Assembly: GCA_902800815.1 (NCBI GenBank)
Contig: CADCGB010000012.1
Location: forward strand, 1-64,000
Reading direction: 5' to 3'
Origin: Fibrobacter succinogenes
GTDB lineage: Bacteria > Fibrobacterota > Fibrobacteria > Fibrobacterales > Fibrobacteraceae
Length of the DNA stretch: 64,000 nucleotides
In this document: in pieces, positions 51,386-59,168 of the stretch
Layout of the letters: the number at the start of each line of letters is the position of its first letter
Position numbering within the stretch: position 1 is the stretch's first letter
The notes under the pieces: generated by a model
Told to the model about the DNA's origin: nothing
What the model saw: the letters and a program-made list of their open reading frames with translations, nothing else
Database searches by the model: none
Translations under genes and position numbers: made by a program

Positions 51386-52681
51386 ATGAAGTTTTTCAAA
51401 TACCTAGCCCCGATTACCGCAGCATTTTTCCTGGCCAGCTGCTCCTCCGATGGCGGCGGCCTGACCAAGGCCGATGATGAACCAACATCCAGCGGATCGA
51501 CAACCCACGCCAAGGTGGACTACTCCAAGGGCCGTGCCATGAACGCACGCCTCGGAAAGGGCATCAACTTGGGCAATGCATGGGATGCCAATTCCTACTG
51601 GGGCTGCGGAACCCTGGGAAAAGGCGACGACTTTGTCTACACCATCAATGGCGTAGAGAAAAAAATTACGCTCGGCAACTCCGACCAGCTTTTCTTCGGG
51701 AATCTCCCCGCAGAACGCTACAACTTTACCTGTAACGACGGGCTTGATAACGGTTGGAACAACCCCATCAAGGACGAATACTTTACACTAATCAAACAGA
51801 CCGGATTCAATTCCGTCCGTATCCCCGTCCGCTGGCAGCACAATTCCGACCCCGTGACCCACGCCGTCAACCCGGACCGCCTGGCAGGCGTATTAGAAGA
51901 TGTCAAGTTGGCCATCAATGCGGGCCTCGCCGTGGTCGTCAGTTTCCACTGGTATCACGAGCTAATGTTCGCGGCCAACCACTCCAGGACTAACCCGGAC
52001 CTCTTCGAGTTTGAGAAAGAACATTTCGCAAGCATATGGACACAGGTGGCAACGGCCTTCGAAGCCGCGAACATCCCGGACGACATGCTTGTTTACGACA
52101 TCTTGAACGAACCGACAACGAACACTGCTGAACGCCTGAACGACGTCATGATGGTGGGCTACAACGCCATACGCGCGGTCTCCCCCGGAAAAACCATCAT
52201 GTTCGAATCCAAGCAGTCCGCCAAGTTCGCAGAAATCACCTCGCTGGAGTTGCCGGCAGACGGAAACATCATCTATAGCGGACACTACTACGAGCCCTAC
52301 GAATTCACCCACCAGGGTCACAGCTATGCCTGCCAGGGAGATGCCGCCTACGCCATGACTGCAGCCACAGACTTCAAGAACTACATCGCCACAATCAAGA
52401 AACTGTATCCGGATGTAACTGCCGGCCAGTACGTTCCGCTCAATATGGGTGAGTTCGGTGTTTCCGGCGGCGAATCCGCCAACACGCATTCCTGCGCGGA
52501 AGGCACTAATCCTCCGACCAATGCCGCAAAGGCCAAATGGGCAAAAGCGGTCATAGCAGTCGCTGAACAGTATGGCATATCCTGGCATTACTGGGGACTT
52601 GCCGGCGTCGGCGGTTTTGAAGCCTACGACAAGAAAACCGGTACCTGGCTAGACGGCTTCCCCGCAGCATTCGGGCTCTAG
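51386..52681 (+). CDS. Lipoprotein glycoside hydrolase family 5 cellulase
   Basis: 431 residues. The lipobox LASC follows MKFFKYLAPITAAFF, and a short Ser/Gly/Asp-rich linker follows. The GH5 domain begins near residue 55 with GKGINLGNAWD. It contains NSVRIPVRWQHN, VVSFHWYHELM, VYDILNEPTTN (general-acid Glu) and VPLNMGEFGVSG (nucleophile Glu). The GHYYEPYEFTHQG and WHYWGLAGVGG segments are typical of GH5 endoglucanases. It is surface- or periplasm-anchored by lipid, unlike the secreted GH5 at 38759. It ends 3 bases from the convergent lpxA. Confidence 0.92.
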   Translation: MKFFKYLAPITAAFFLASCSSDGGGLTKADDEPTSSGSTTHAKVDYSKGRAMNARLGKGINLGNAWDANSYWGCGTLGKGDDFVYTINGVEKKITLGNSDQLFFGNLPAERYNFTCNDGLDNGWNNPIKDEYFTLIKQTGFNSVRIPVRWQHNSDPVTHAVNPDRLAGVLEDVKLAINAGLAVVVSFHWYHELMFAANHSRTNPDLFEFEKEHFASIWTQVATAFEAANIPDDMLVYDILNEPTTNTAERLNDVMMVGYNAIRAVSPGKTIMFESKQSAKFAEITSLELPADGNIIYSGHYYEPYEFTHQGHSYACQGDAAYAMTAATDFKNYIATIKKLYPDVTAGQYVPLNMGEFGVSGGESANTHSCAEGTNPPTNAAKAKWAKAVIAVAEQYGISWHYWGLAGVGGFEAYDKKTGTWLDGFPAAFGL

Positions 52682-52684
52682 GAG

Positions 52685-53452
52685 CTACGGGCGGACGAGA
52701 GAACCGCCCCAGTGCTCATCGAAAAAGGCTTGGAACAGAGGTTCCGGGCCTTTTTTCAATTCCTCGATTACCTCGGCCACAGGGCGGCCGCTGCGATAGA
52801 GTTCGCGGTAGGCTCGGGAAAGTGCATCGACACGCTCTTCGGGGAACAGGTCCGGATGCAGGCGGAGCGCATGTAGGTTGAGGCCACCGTAACGGATAGG
52901 GCTCCCGCAGGCCTTGGTGCACGGGGGAACGTCGCGGTCCACCTTGTGCGTGCCGCCCACGAAGGCGTAGGCGCCCACCTGGTTGTGCTGCTGGATTCCG
53001 GTGACACCCCCGAGCGTCGCGTACTCACCGATGCGCACGTGGCCGCCAATCTGGCAGCCGTTCGCGATGACGACACCTTCACGGATATCGCAATCGTGTG
53101 CAATATGCGAATACGCCATGACTAATACTTTGTCTGCAATGCGTGTACATCCACCACCTTGGACTGTTCCACGGTTGAGCGTACAGTACTCGCGGATGGT
53201 GCAGTTCTCGCCTATGCTGAGGCGGGTCGGTTCGCCTGCATACTTTAAATCCTGCGGAGGAGCGCCGAGGATGGCGCCATCGTAAATATGAGTATTCTTG
53301 CCGATGAACACCCCGCCATACACATGCACACGGGACTCGAGAACAACGTTTTCCCCAATCTCCGCACCATCATCTACGAGGCACCACGGGCCGATGATGG
53401 CCGTTTCGTGGACTTTTGCCTGCGGGCTAACAAATGCGGATGGGTGAATCAT
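52685..53452 (-). CDS. lpxA: Acyl-ACP-UDP-N-acetylglucosamine O-acyltransferase
   Basis: First step of lipid A synthesis: adds an R-3-hydroxyacyl chain to UDP-GlcNAc in the cytoplasm. 255 residues from ATG 53452 (MIHPSAFVSPQAKV), the standard LpxA N-terminus; an in-frame upstream start at 53515 adds an unrelated stretch. Left-handed beta-helix hexapeptides run throughout. Motifs include DGAILGAPPQDLKYAG, CTIREYCTLNRGT, SHIAHDCDI (catalytic His) and ANGCQIGGHVRI, with the helical C-terminal domain present. No SD is apparent; TATCTTTA lies about 9 bases ahead. It supports a Gram-negative envelope with lipopolysaccharide. Confidence 0.95.
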   Translation of the reverse strand: MIHPSAFVSPQAKVHETAIIGPWCLVDDGAEIGENVVLESRVHVYGGVFIGKNTHIYDGAILGAPPQDLKYAGEPTRLSIGENCTIREYCTLNRGTVQGGGCTRIADKVLVMAYSHIAHDCDIREGVVIANGCQIGGHVRIGEYATLGGVTGIQQHNQVGAYAFVGGTHKVDRDVPPCTKACGSPIRYGGLNLHALRLHPDLFPEERVDALSRAYRELYRSGRPVAEVIEELKKGPEPLFQAFFDEHWGGSLVRP

Positions 53453-53486
53453 GGCGCTAAAGATAGTTTTTTCTACATTTGCGCAC

Positions 53487-54590
53487 ATGGGCGGTATAAT
53501 CATCGCATGCCTCACCGCACTCTACGTGCTCCTCTTCCTATTCTTCATAATAGGGGTTATCCGCACGCACCGCTATAGGGGTCCGAAGGCCACCCCGAGC
53601 GTAACTGTGGTCGTACCGATGAGGAACGAGGAGGAATTCGCGCAGCGCACGCTCGAGGCCCTCGCCGTGCAGGACTATGCGGGCGAATGGGAAGTCATCT
53701 GCGTGGACGACCGCTCTACGGATTCCACGAAAGAGATTCTCGAGAAGTTCGCCGCGACGCACCCGAAGTTCCGCGTGCTGTCGCTGCCGCAGGACTTGCC
53801 CGTAATCGCCAGCCCCAAGAAACGCGCACTCGAAAGTGCGTTCAAGATTGCAAAGAACGAGGTGCTCCTCACGATGGATGCCGACTGCATCCCACGCAAG
53901 AGCTGGATTACCGCAATGGCGGGCCGTTTTGTGGACGGCATCTGCATCGTGCAGGGTCCGAAGCAGAACAACGGCAGCCGCACCATGCCGCACCTTTACC
54001 AGAAACTCGAGACGCTCGGCTACACCGCAATGGAAGCCGCCGGTTTCAGCTGGGGGCACCCGATTGTCGCAAGTGCCGCATGCCTTGCCTACAAGAAGGA
54101 TCTGTTCTTCGAGGTGGGCGGCTTCGGCGACCTCATCAACCTCTCGAGCGGCGACGACGACATGCTCATCCACAAGATGATGAAAATCCCAGGAACCAAG
54201 GTCTGCTATAACCTGGACAAGGATGCCGTGATAGAGACTGCACCGGTGCACACCTGGAAGCAGTTATTCAACCAGCGCGCCCGCTGGAGCAGCAACGGCA
54301 CCAACTACGAGAGCAAGGCGTACATCTTGCTACTCACGCTCATCTACACCTACTATATCTGGATGTTCGTGAGTCCCTGGTGCGTTGCATTCCTGGATTG
54401 CCCATGGCAGTGGTGTGCATTCAGCATCGCCCCGAAAATCATCGTGGATTTCGTATTCCTGATGATCGCGTCGTGGAAACTGCACGCCAAGCGCAAGATG
54501 CTCGCATTCCTGCCGGTAGAGATAATCCAGATTCCGATGATTGTCTTCTGCGTGCCCGCAGGCATTACGGGCCTATTTAGGTGGAAATAG
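53487..54590 (+). CDS. Membrane-anchored family 2 glycosyltransferase
   Basis: 367 residues from ATG 53487. An ATG at 53451 gives 12 more residues but overlaps the divergent lpxA start codon; the choice is uncertain and neither has a clear SD. An N-terminal membrane segment (IIIACLTALYVLLFLFFIIGVI) is followed by a GT2 domain: SVTVVVPMRNEEEFAQRTLEAL, WEVICVDDRSTDST (nucleotide-sugar DD), LLTMDADCIPRKSW (DAD), SGDDDMLIHKMM and WKQLFNQRARWSSNG (RxxRW-type). Three to four C-terminal hydrophobic segments follow. Substrate unknown; it resembles processive or lipid-linked sugar transferases. It overlaps the convergent next gene by 14 bases. Confidence 0.85.
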   Translation: MGGIIIACLTALYVLLFLFFIIGVIRTHRYRGPKATPSVTVVVPMRNEEEFAQRTLEALAVQDYAGEWEVICVDDRSTDSTKEILEKFAATHPKFRVLSLPQDLPVIASPKKRALESAFKIAKNEVLLTMDADCIPRKSWITAMAGRFVDGICIVQGPKQNNGSRTMPHLYQKLETLGYTAMEAAGFSWGHPIVASAACLAYKKDLFFEVGGFGDLINLSSGDDDMLIHKMMKIPGTKVCYNLDKDAVIETAPVHTWKQLFNQRARWSSNGTNYESKAYILLLTLIYTYYIWMFVSPWCVAFLDCPWQWCAFSIAPKIIVDFVFLMIASWKLHAKRKMLAFLPVEIIQIPMIVFCVPAGITGLFRWK

Positions 54591-55917
54591 CGGATCTCGC
54601 CCAGGCCACGGCTTCGTCAGCGTTCTTGATTTCACCGTCGAGCTGGAGTTCAAAACTCTGCTTAATAATCTCGCCCATCTGCTTGCCGGGTTTAACTCCC
54701 AGGTCCATGAGCATCTTTCCCGTGAGGTAGGCCTGCGGGGCCGCCTCAAGCAAATCAAGGCCAGCGGCAGCATTCCAGAGGACATCGGCAAAGCTTTCGC
54801 TATCGGCTGCTTCAAGTTTATCGCGGGTAAAGAATGCGCGCGGAGTACATTTTACAAGCAGGCCGAGCAACTTGAGGCCACCGAGTTTTACCGCAAGGCG
54901 ACGAAGCGCCGGGGCGTTACTTACAATGGCCGTATCCAGTTCCCGGTATGCCGCCAAAAGCGGGGGAACAACCTTCAGCAGGTGAACCTCGTTCGTGATG
55001 CGTTCCAGGAACTTGAGGGACGTTTCCGCACTACCGCACAGGAGGGCGGCAAACGCGAATTCCATCGCCTGCGCCTCGGAGAGTTCGCACAGGCCTGCAC
55101 TGGACTGCCCGCCGGCAGTACATGCGTCACGCAGTTCCGCCATATTGTCAAGAATCGTTCCGAGCGTTTCCCAGGAGCCCTCGAACGGGCGGATTTCCGG
55201 GAAGTATCCATCAAGCTTAATGTCCAGGAAGGCACGGAGCCCGAGAGAAGGCTTACCCGGCTTCAATAGCCACTTCTTGAATTCCTCGAAAAGGCGCTCC
55301 ACGCTCAGGTCGTCGAGCGAGAGCGTGCGGCAGAGTTCCACCGTCTCGGGAGCGAGCGTGCACCCGAAGCGGCTAGCAAACTGCACCCCGCGCAATATAC
55401 GCAGGGAATCTTCCGCAAAGGCCGGGCCCACGTGGCGCAGCGTGTGCTTCTTGAGGTCGTCAATGCCGCCATACGGGTCACAGAGAGTCAAGTCCGGCAG
55501 TTCCATGCCCATCGCATTGATGGTAAAGTCGCGCCGGAGCGCAGCCTCCTTGAAGGACAATTTCTCGTCGGTATGCACCACGAAACCGCGATGCCCATAG
55601 CCCACCTTGCTCTCGGTGCGCGGGAACGAGAAATCGAGCGAAAGCCCCTTCATGGCGAGGTGAATCACGCCGAACGCCTTCCCGACCAGATTCGTGCGGC
55701 CATACTTCGAGAGAATCGGCACCAAAGCGTCTTGCGCCATGTCGTAGACTTCGATATCGTAGTCGCGGCAGGGCTTACCCAGGAGGGCATCGCGAACCCA
55801 ACCGCCTACCAGGAAGGCACGGCCACCCGCATCGCAGATATCGCCCGCGATTTTCAATAAGCGGGTCGGCAGTTCCGGCTCGAACCACTCCCCAGCAAGC
55901 GTCTGGATGCGCGCCAT
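54577..55917 (-). CDS. cca: tRNA nucleotidyltransferase / poly(A) polymerase family protein
   Basis: 446 residues. Class II nucleotidyltransferase head: FLVGGWVRDALLGKPCRDYDIEVY (GG and DxD), RTESKVGYGHRGF, ALRRDFTINAMGM (RRD) and EDSLRILRGVQFASRFG. These read as the ATP/CTP-binding and neck motifs of CCA-adding enzymes. The helical body lacks a visible HD domain, so CCA-adding rather than the HD-containing bifunctional form is likely, though a poly(A) polymerase cannot be excluded. It is the last gene of an operon with a lipoprotein and a propeller protein (13- and 10-base gaps). Confidence 0.85.
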   Translation of the reverse strand: MARIQTLAGEWFEPELPTRLLKIAGDICDAGGRAFLVGGWVRDALLGKPCRDYDIEVYDMAQDALVPILSKYGRTNLVGKAFGVIHLAMKGLSLDFSFPRTESKVGYGHRGFVVHTDEKLSFKEAALRRDFTINAMGMELPDLTLCDPYGGIDDLKKHTLRHVGPAFAEDSLRILRGVQFASRFGCTLAPETVELCRTLSLDDLSVERLFEEFKKWLLKPGKPSLGLRAFLDIKLDGYFPEIRPFEGSWETLGTILDNMAELRDACTAGGQSSAGLCELSEAQAMEFAFAALLCGSAETSLKFLERITNEVHLLKVVPPLLAAYRELDTAIVSNAPALRRLAVKLGGLKLLGLLVKCTPRAFFTRDKLEAADSESFADVLWNAAAGLDLLEAAPQAYLTGKMLMDLGVKPGKQMGEIIKQSFELQLDGEIKNADEAVAWARSAIST

Positions 55918-55930
55918 CTACAAGACCGCC

Positions 55931-56398
55931 TTACTGGAAACTGCCCGCCTCGGCAGCGGATGTGTCTGGAGCAACCTGCGCGGCATCTTCGCGAACAGCG
56001 GAAGATGCACCCGCATTAGTAGAATCGACCATCTTGTAGCGGTCATAGATACTTATCGTTTCCTGGCCCGAGGAATCCTTCAAGGCCTCCGAAACGGAGA
56101 TATCACCCTTCGTAGAATCCGCAGCAGCGGAGTCCGCCTGCGTACTCGCCGCATAGCGTTCATAAATGCCTTGTCTGGACTGCGCATCGGCACCACGTTT
56201 TTTCGCTTCCTCTTCGCGACATTCGCGAAGTTCATTTTCCATATAGGCGCGCTGGTCCGGGGAATACGTCTGCGTATCGAGCCGGTACTGAATTTCGGAA
56301 CACACGAGCCCCTGACGTTCTCCCGCACATGCATAAAGGCATAGGGCAATAAACATCAGCAGGCCGGCTATAGATAAATTCAAGAGCGCCTTTCTCAT
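55931..56398 (-). CDS. Small lipoprotein, function unknown
   Basis: 155 residues. SD GGAG is 5 bases before the ATG. Lipobox LYAC follows a hydrophobic signal. A Glu/Arg-rich helix (AYMENELRECREEEAKKRGADAQ is the core; two Cys visible after the anchor) leads into a disordered, Ser/Ala/Asp-rich C-terminus. That C-terminus holds two similar segments, QGIYERYAAST and ISIYDRYKMVDST, so a short IYxRY repeat. No family recognised. It sits between the propeller protein and the nucleotidyltransferase in one operon. Confidence 0.7.
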   Translation of the reverse strand: MRKALLNLSIAGLLMFIALCLYACAGERQGLVCSEIQYRLDTQTYSPDQRAYMENELRECREEEAKKRGADAQSRQGIYERYAASTQADSAAADSTKGDISVSEALKDSSGQETISIYDRYKMVDSTNAGASSAVREDAAQVAPDTSAAEAGSFQ

Positions 56399-56408
56399 AA
56401 GATCTCCG

Positions 56409-58523
56409 TCAGTGGATTACGATAAACTTTCCCCGTTCCTTTTTAGACGAGGTCCTTACGACATAATAGTACACGCCCGGAGCAACAAGCCTACCGTTTT
56501 TGCCGAATCCATCCCACTCGACCTTTCCGCCAGCAACCTCACTACCGGAGAACGAGCGTATTAGCGAACCACCTCGATTGTAGATATCAACTCGCGCATT
56601 TTCCGCGATGTGGTCTATGGTAAAACGAGCATGCTGCCCTATACGGAACGGAATCGGATACCCAATCACAGACGCACCCGCAGAATCCGTCATGAACTTA
56701 CTGGCCTCGCGCAAGTCGCTTTTCCTATAACGAGATACTCCTATTTCGTGGCCAAACCATATCATTCCAAACACATTGTCTATGGCAAGATCATGGACTC
56801 CATTTGACAGCAACCCGTCCTTGGTCGTATAGTGAGTTACCAACAAAGTATCAAACGATTCATTCTTGCGTTGCAGGCGATACGCACCCTGGTTTGTCGA
56901 CCCTAGCCAAACATTGCCATGCGGGTCAACATCTATCGCAGAAAATTCCGCACCCGAAAGGCCATTTGTGGAATTCGGCTTACGTATCGTATCGCTATCA
57001 AGTTCCATGTAACTGACATCCGTCATCGAGGCCATCCAAAGGACATTGTGCTTTTCGTCAAGCGCAAGATCGAGCGGAGTTCTCTTCTCTATGTTCGGCA
57101 GGGTTTTCACCTTGACATCGACGATTCTCCCACCATTTGCCGAAGGGGAAGGGAAACGGAACACGTCTAGCGCACCCGCCGAAAATGCCTCAGATGTCGT
57201 ACGGGAAGAAACGTAGACAATCCAGTCCGACCCCTCCTGTTTTGCCACAAGTGGCCCCGCAAAAGGCGAACTGCCCACTGCAGTGGCACAGCTAATATCG
57301 CCGTCCTTGGTAATGTAAATTAGGCTATATTTTCCGCCACTATTTGCCGTCGCCGCCAAAAAGCCAGACTTGTCTGGCGCTACCGTCGTTCCCGCAGCAA
57401 CCGTGAAATTATCAAAATACTGGTCCATGCAAGTTCCATCCGAAGGCGCTATATAGCGATGGGCCAATGTACCCAATCCCTTCATGAGCCGCATTCCCTG
57501 GCCCCAGACATGATACAGCATCATATCATCGTCCAGTACGGACATGACCTTCATACGCTTACTAAAGGCTTCCGAATAGCTACCGTACCCAAAGAAAAAT
57601 TCCAATATGTCAGACCAGTATGTACCCTTACTTATAGCACCGAATCCTTCCGGCGACACGGCAACGATACCGCCTCCCGGAATCATCTGTATCTCGTAAA
57701 CGGAGCCCAGCGTGTAGCCAAGGTACTTCGTAACATCCATCAATGTGCCCTTCTTGTTCCAGAATATGGCATCGTCTCCAACCAGGTACGTATAGTTTTT
57801 CCCTTCCGAGATCCACTTTATACGGCTTTTCCCTTCCTTAAAGAGAACAGAATCCGTGAATTCCTTGCCATCAGCGTAAATATGCAGGGAATCCTTCATA
57901 AAGATGTCGGTATCTACAAGAGTCCAGGATGCAGGGTCTACCAGTCGGAAATCTCGAGACAGGTCGGACCAGTCCATCTTACGGGCATATACACCGTGAA
58001 TGGTAGAAACGAACAGGGAATCATTGCGGATGGCAATATCCTCCGGAGGATATACGGACAGGGAAACGTTGCCCACCTGATTCACATGAAGTAACGAGGT
58101 ACCGGATTCCGTATCGAAAAAAGCCAGGCCATCTTCAAACAAGATGGCAATATACTTGCTTGCGGACACCGCCTTACTGGGAATCACACGGGAATTACGC
58201 GAGAGATAGGACCGGTTAACAACCTTCCACTTTGTTCCCTCGTAACGAGCGACAAGACCATTTTCCGAAATGGCATACAACTTGCCGTTCGCCTCGATGA
58301 CCACATAAAAGGCAGACGTTTCAAGCCCCGACTCTGATGTATAGACCACATCAATATCCGGCCCCTTAAACCGTATGCCACCATCGGTCGCAAGCACCAG
58401 GTCATCACCATTGCGGGCAATATCCCTAATAGGGAACGGCACCGAGAAATCCTGCCAATCATCATTGGCAAAGGCGGAAACTAGGCTCCCTACAAGGGCT
58501 ACTATTGAAAGAAACTTCTTCAC
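56409..58523 (-). CDS. Secreted beta-propeller protein with FlgD-like / sorting-like C-terminus
   Basis: 704 residues. The signal peptide ends GSLVSAFA. A long propeller of the two-component-regulator type follows. Its blades include DLVLATDGGIRF, LYAISENGLVARYE, SLFVSTIHGVYAR, VWLGSTNQGAYRL and IWFGHEIGVSRYR. The last 80 residues (ENARVDIYNRGGSLIRSFSG, VEWDGFGKNGRLVAPGVYYYVV) are a FlgD-Ig/type-IX-tail-like domain. No histidine kinase follows the propeller, so it is probably an envelope or extracellular sensor or binder. It lies 48 bases after an ECF sigma gene on the same strand, so regulation by that factor is plausible. Confidence 0.75.
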   Translation of the reverse strand: MKKFLSIVALVGSLVSAFANDDWQDFSVPFPIRDIARNGDDLVLATDGGIRFKGPDIDVVYTSESGLETSAFYVVIEANGKLYAISENGLVARYEGTKWKVVNRSYLSRNSRVIPSKAVSASKYIAILFEDGLAFFDTESGTSLLHVNQVGNVSLSVYPPEDIAIRNDSLFVSTIHGVYARKMDWSDLSRDFRLVDPASWTLVDTDIFMKDSLHIYADGKEFTDSVLFKEGKSRIKWISEGKNYTYLVGDDAIFWNKKGTLMDVTKYLGYTLGSVYEIQMIPGGGIVAVSPEGFGAISKGTYWSDILEFFFGYGSYSEAFSKRMKVMSVLDDDMMLYHVWGQGMRLMKGLGTLAHRYIAPSDGTCMDQYFDNFTVAAGTTVAPDKSGFLAATANSGGKYSLIYITKDGDISCATAVGSSPFAGPLVAKQEGSDWIVYVSSRTTSEAFSAGALDVFRFPSPSANGGRIVDVKVKTLPNIEKRTPLDLALDEKHNVLWMASMTDVSYMELDSDTIRKPNSTNGLSGAEFSAIDVDPHGNVWLGSTNQGAYRLQRKNESFDTLLVTHYTTKDGLLSNGVHDLAIDNVFGMIWFGHEIGVSRYRKSDLREASKFMTDSAGASVIGYPIPFRIGQHARFTIDHIAENARVDIYNRGGSLIRSFSGSEVAGGKVEWDGFGKNGRLVAPGVYYYVVRTSSKKERGKFIVIH

Positions 58524-58571
58524 AGTACAAAATTACGAATTTATCGCGGGCAAGAAAAGCGATAGCACCGT

Positions 58572-59135
58572 TTATTCCGCAATTTTTGTCAAGATGTCGT
58601 TTTCCCTGTAAAATCTGCGAAGTTTTTTGAACGCATGGAGGCGTCTCTTGCGAACCGCATTCTCAGACAGGCCCAAGATGCAGCTCAGTTCATGGACCGA
58701 GAAACCTCCGAGATACCGCATCTCCAGGAGCATGCGTTCAAGCGGATTCAAGAGGCCAAGCGTCTTAAAGAGAAACATACGCTGTTCCACCGTCGCCGGT
58801 CGCGAGTAGAAAGCCGCGTTCTCCTCGCTAAACGGCATGTACTCCGGAGTATCCTCGCAAACCGACGTCATGGTCTTCATCCGGTTCCGTTCACAAACCT
58901 CGTCCAGGTACGAGTTCTTCACGACCGTGATAATCCAGGGCATGATGTCAGCACGATTCATGAGATTCTGCAGATTTTCACAAAACTTGAGCGCTACCGT
59001 CTGGAAAAGGTCCCTTGCATCTTCTGCAGTGGCGCACTTTTGCTCGCATAAGGTATAGATTTCTTCCGAATGACGCTTCCATAGTTGTTCTACGGTTTTA
59101 CGAAATTCTATTTTTTCTTGTGAGTGATTAAACAT
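58572..59135 (-). CDS. ECF-type RNA polymerase sigma factor
   Basis: 187 residues. Region 2: ATAEDARDLFQTVALKFCENL, followed by MPWIITVVKNSYLDEVCER. Region 4: LLNPLERMLLEMRYLGGFSVHELSCILGLSENAVRKRRLHAFKKL, the helix-turn-helix that reads the -35. No anti-sigma gene is adjacent; the next gene downstream is the propeller protein. Its start lies 33 bases from the divergent dsbD start, so the two share a short promoter region. It probably directs an envelope-related regulon, possibly including the propeller operon. Confidence 0.9.
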   Translation of the reverse strand: MFNHSQEKIEFRKTVEQLWKRHSEEIYTLCEQKCATAEDARDLFQTVALKFCENLQNLMNRADIMPWIITVVKNSYLDEVCERNRMKTMTSVCEDTPEYMPFSEENAAFYSRPATVEQRMFLFKTLGLLNPLERMLLEMRYLGGFSVHELSCILGLSENAVRKRRLHAFKKLRRFYRENDILTKIAE

Positions 59136-59168
59136 TTGACCAATCCCATAACTGAAAGCAGAAAATTT

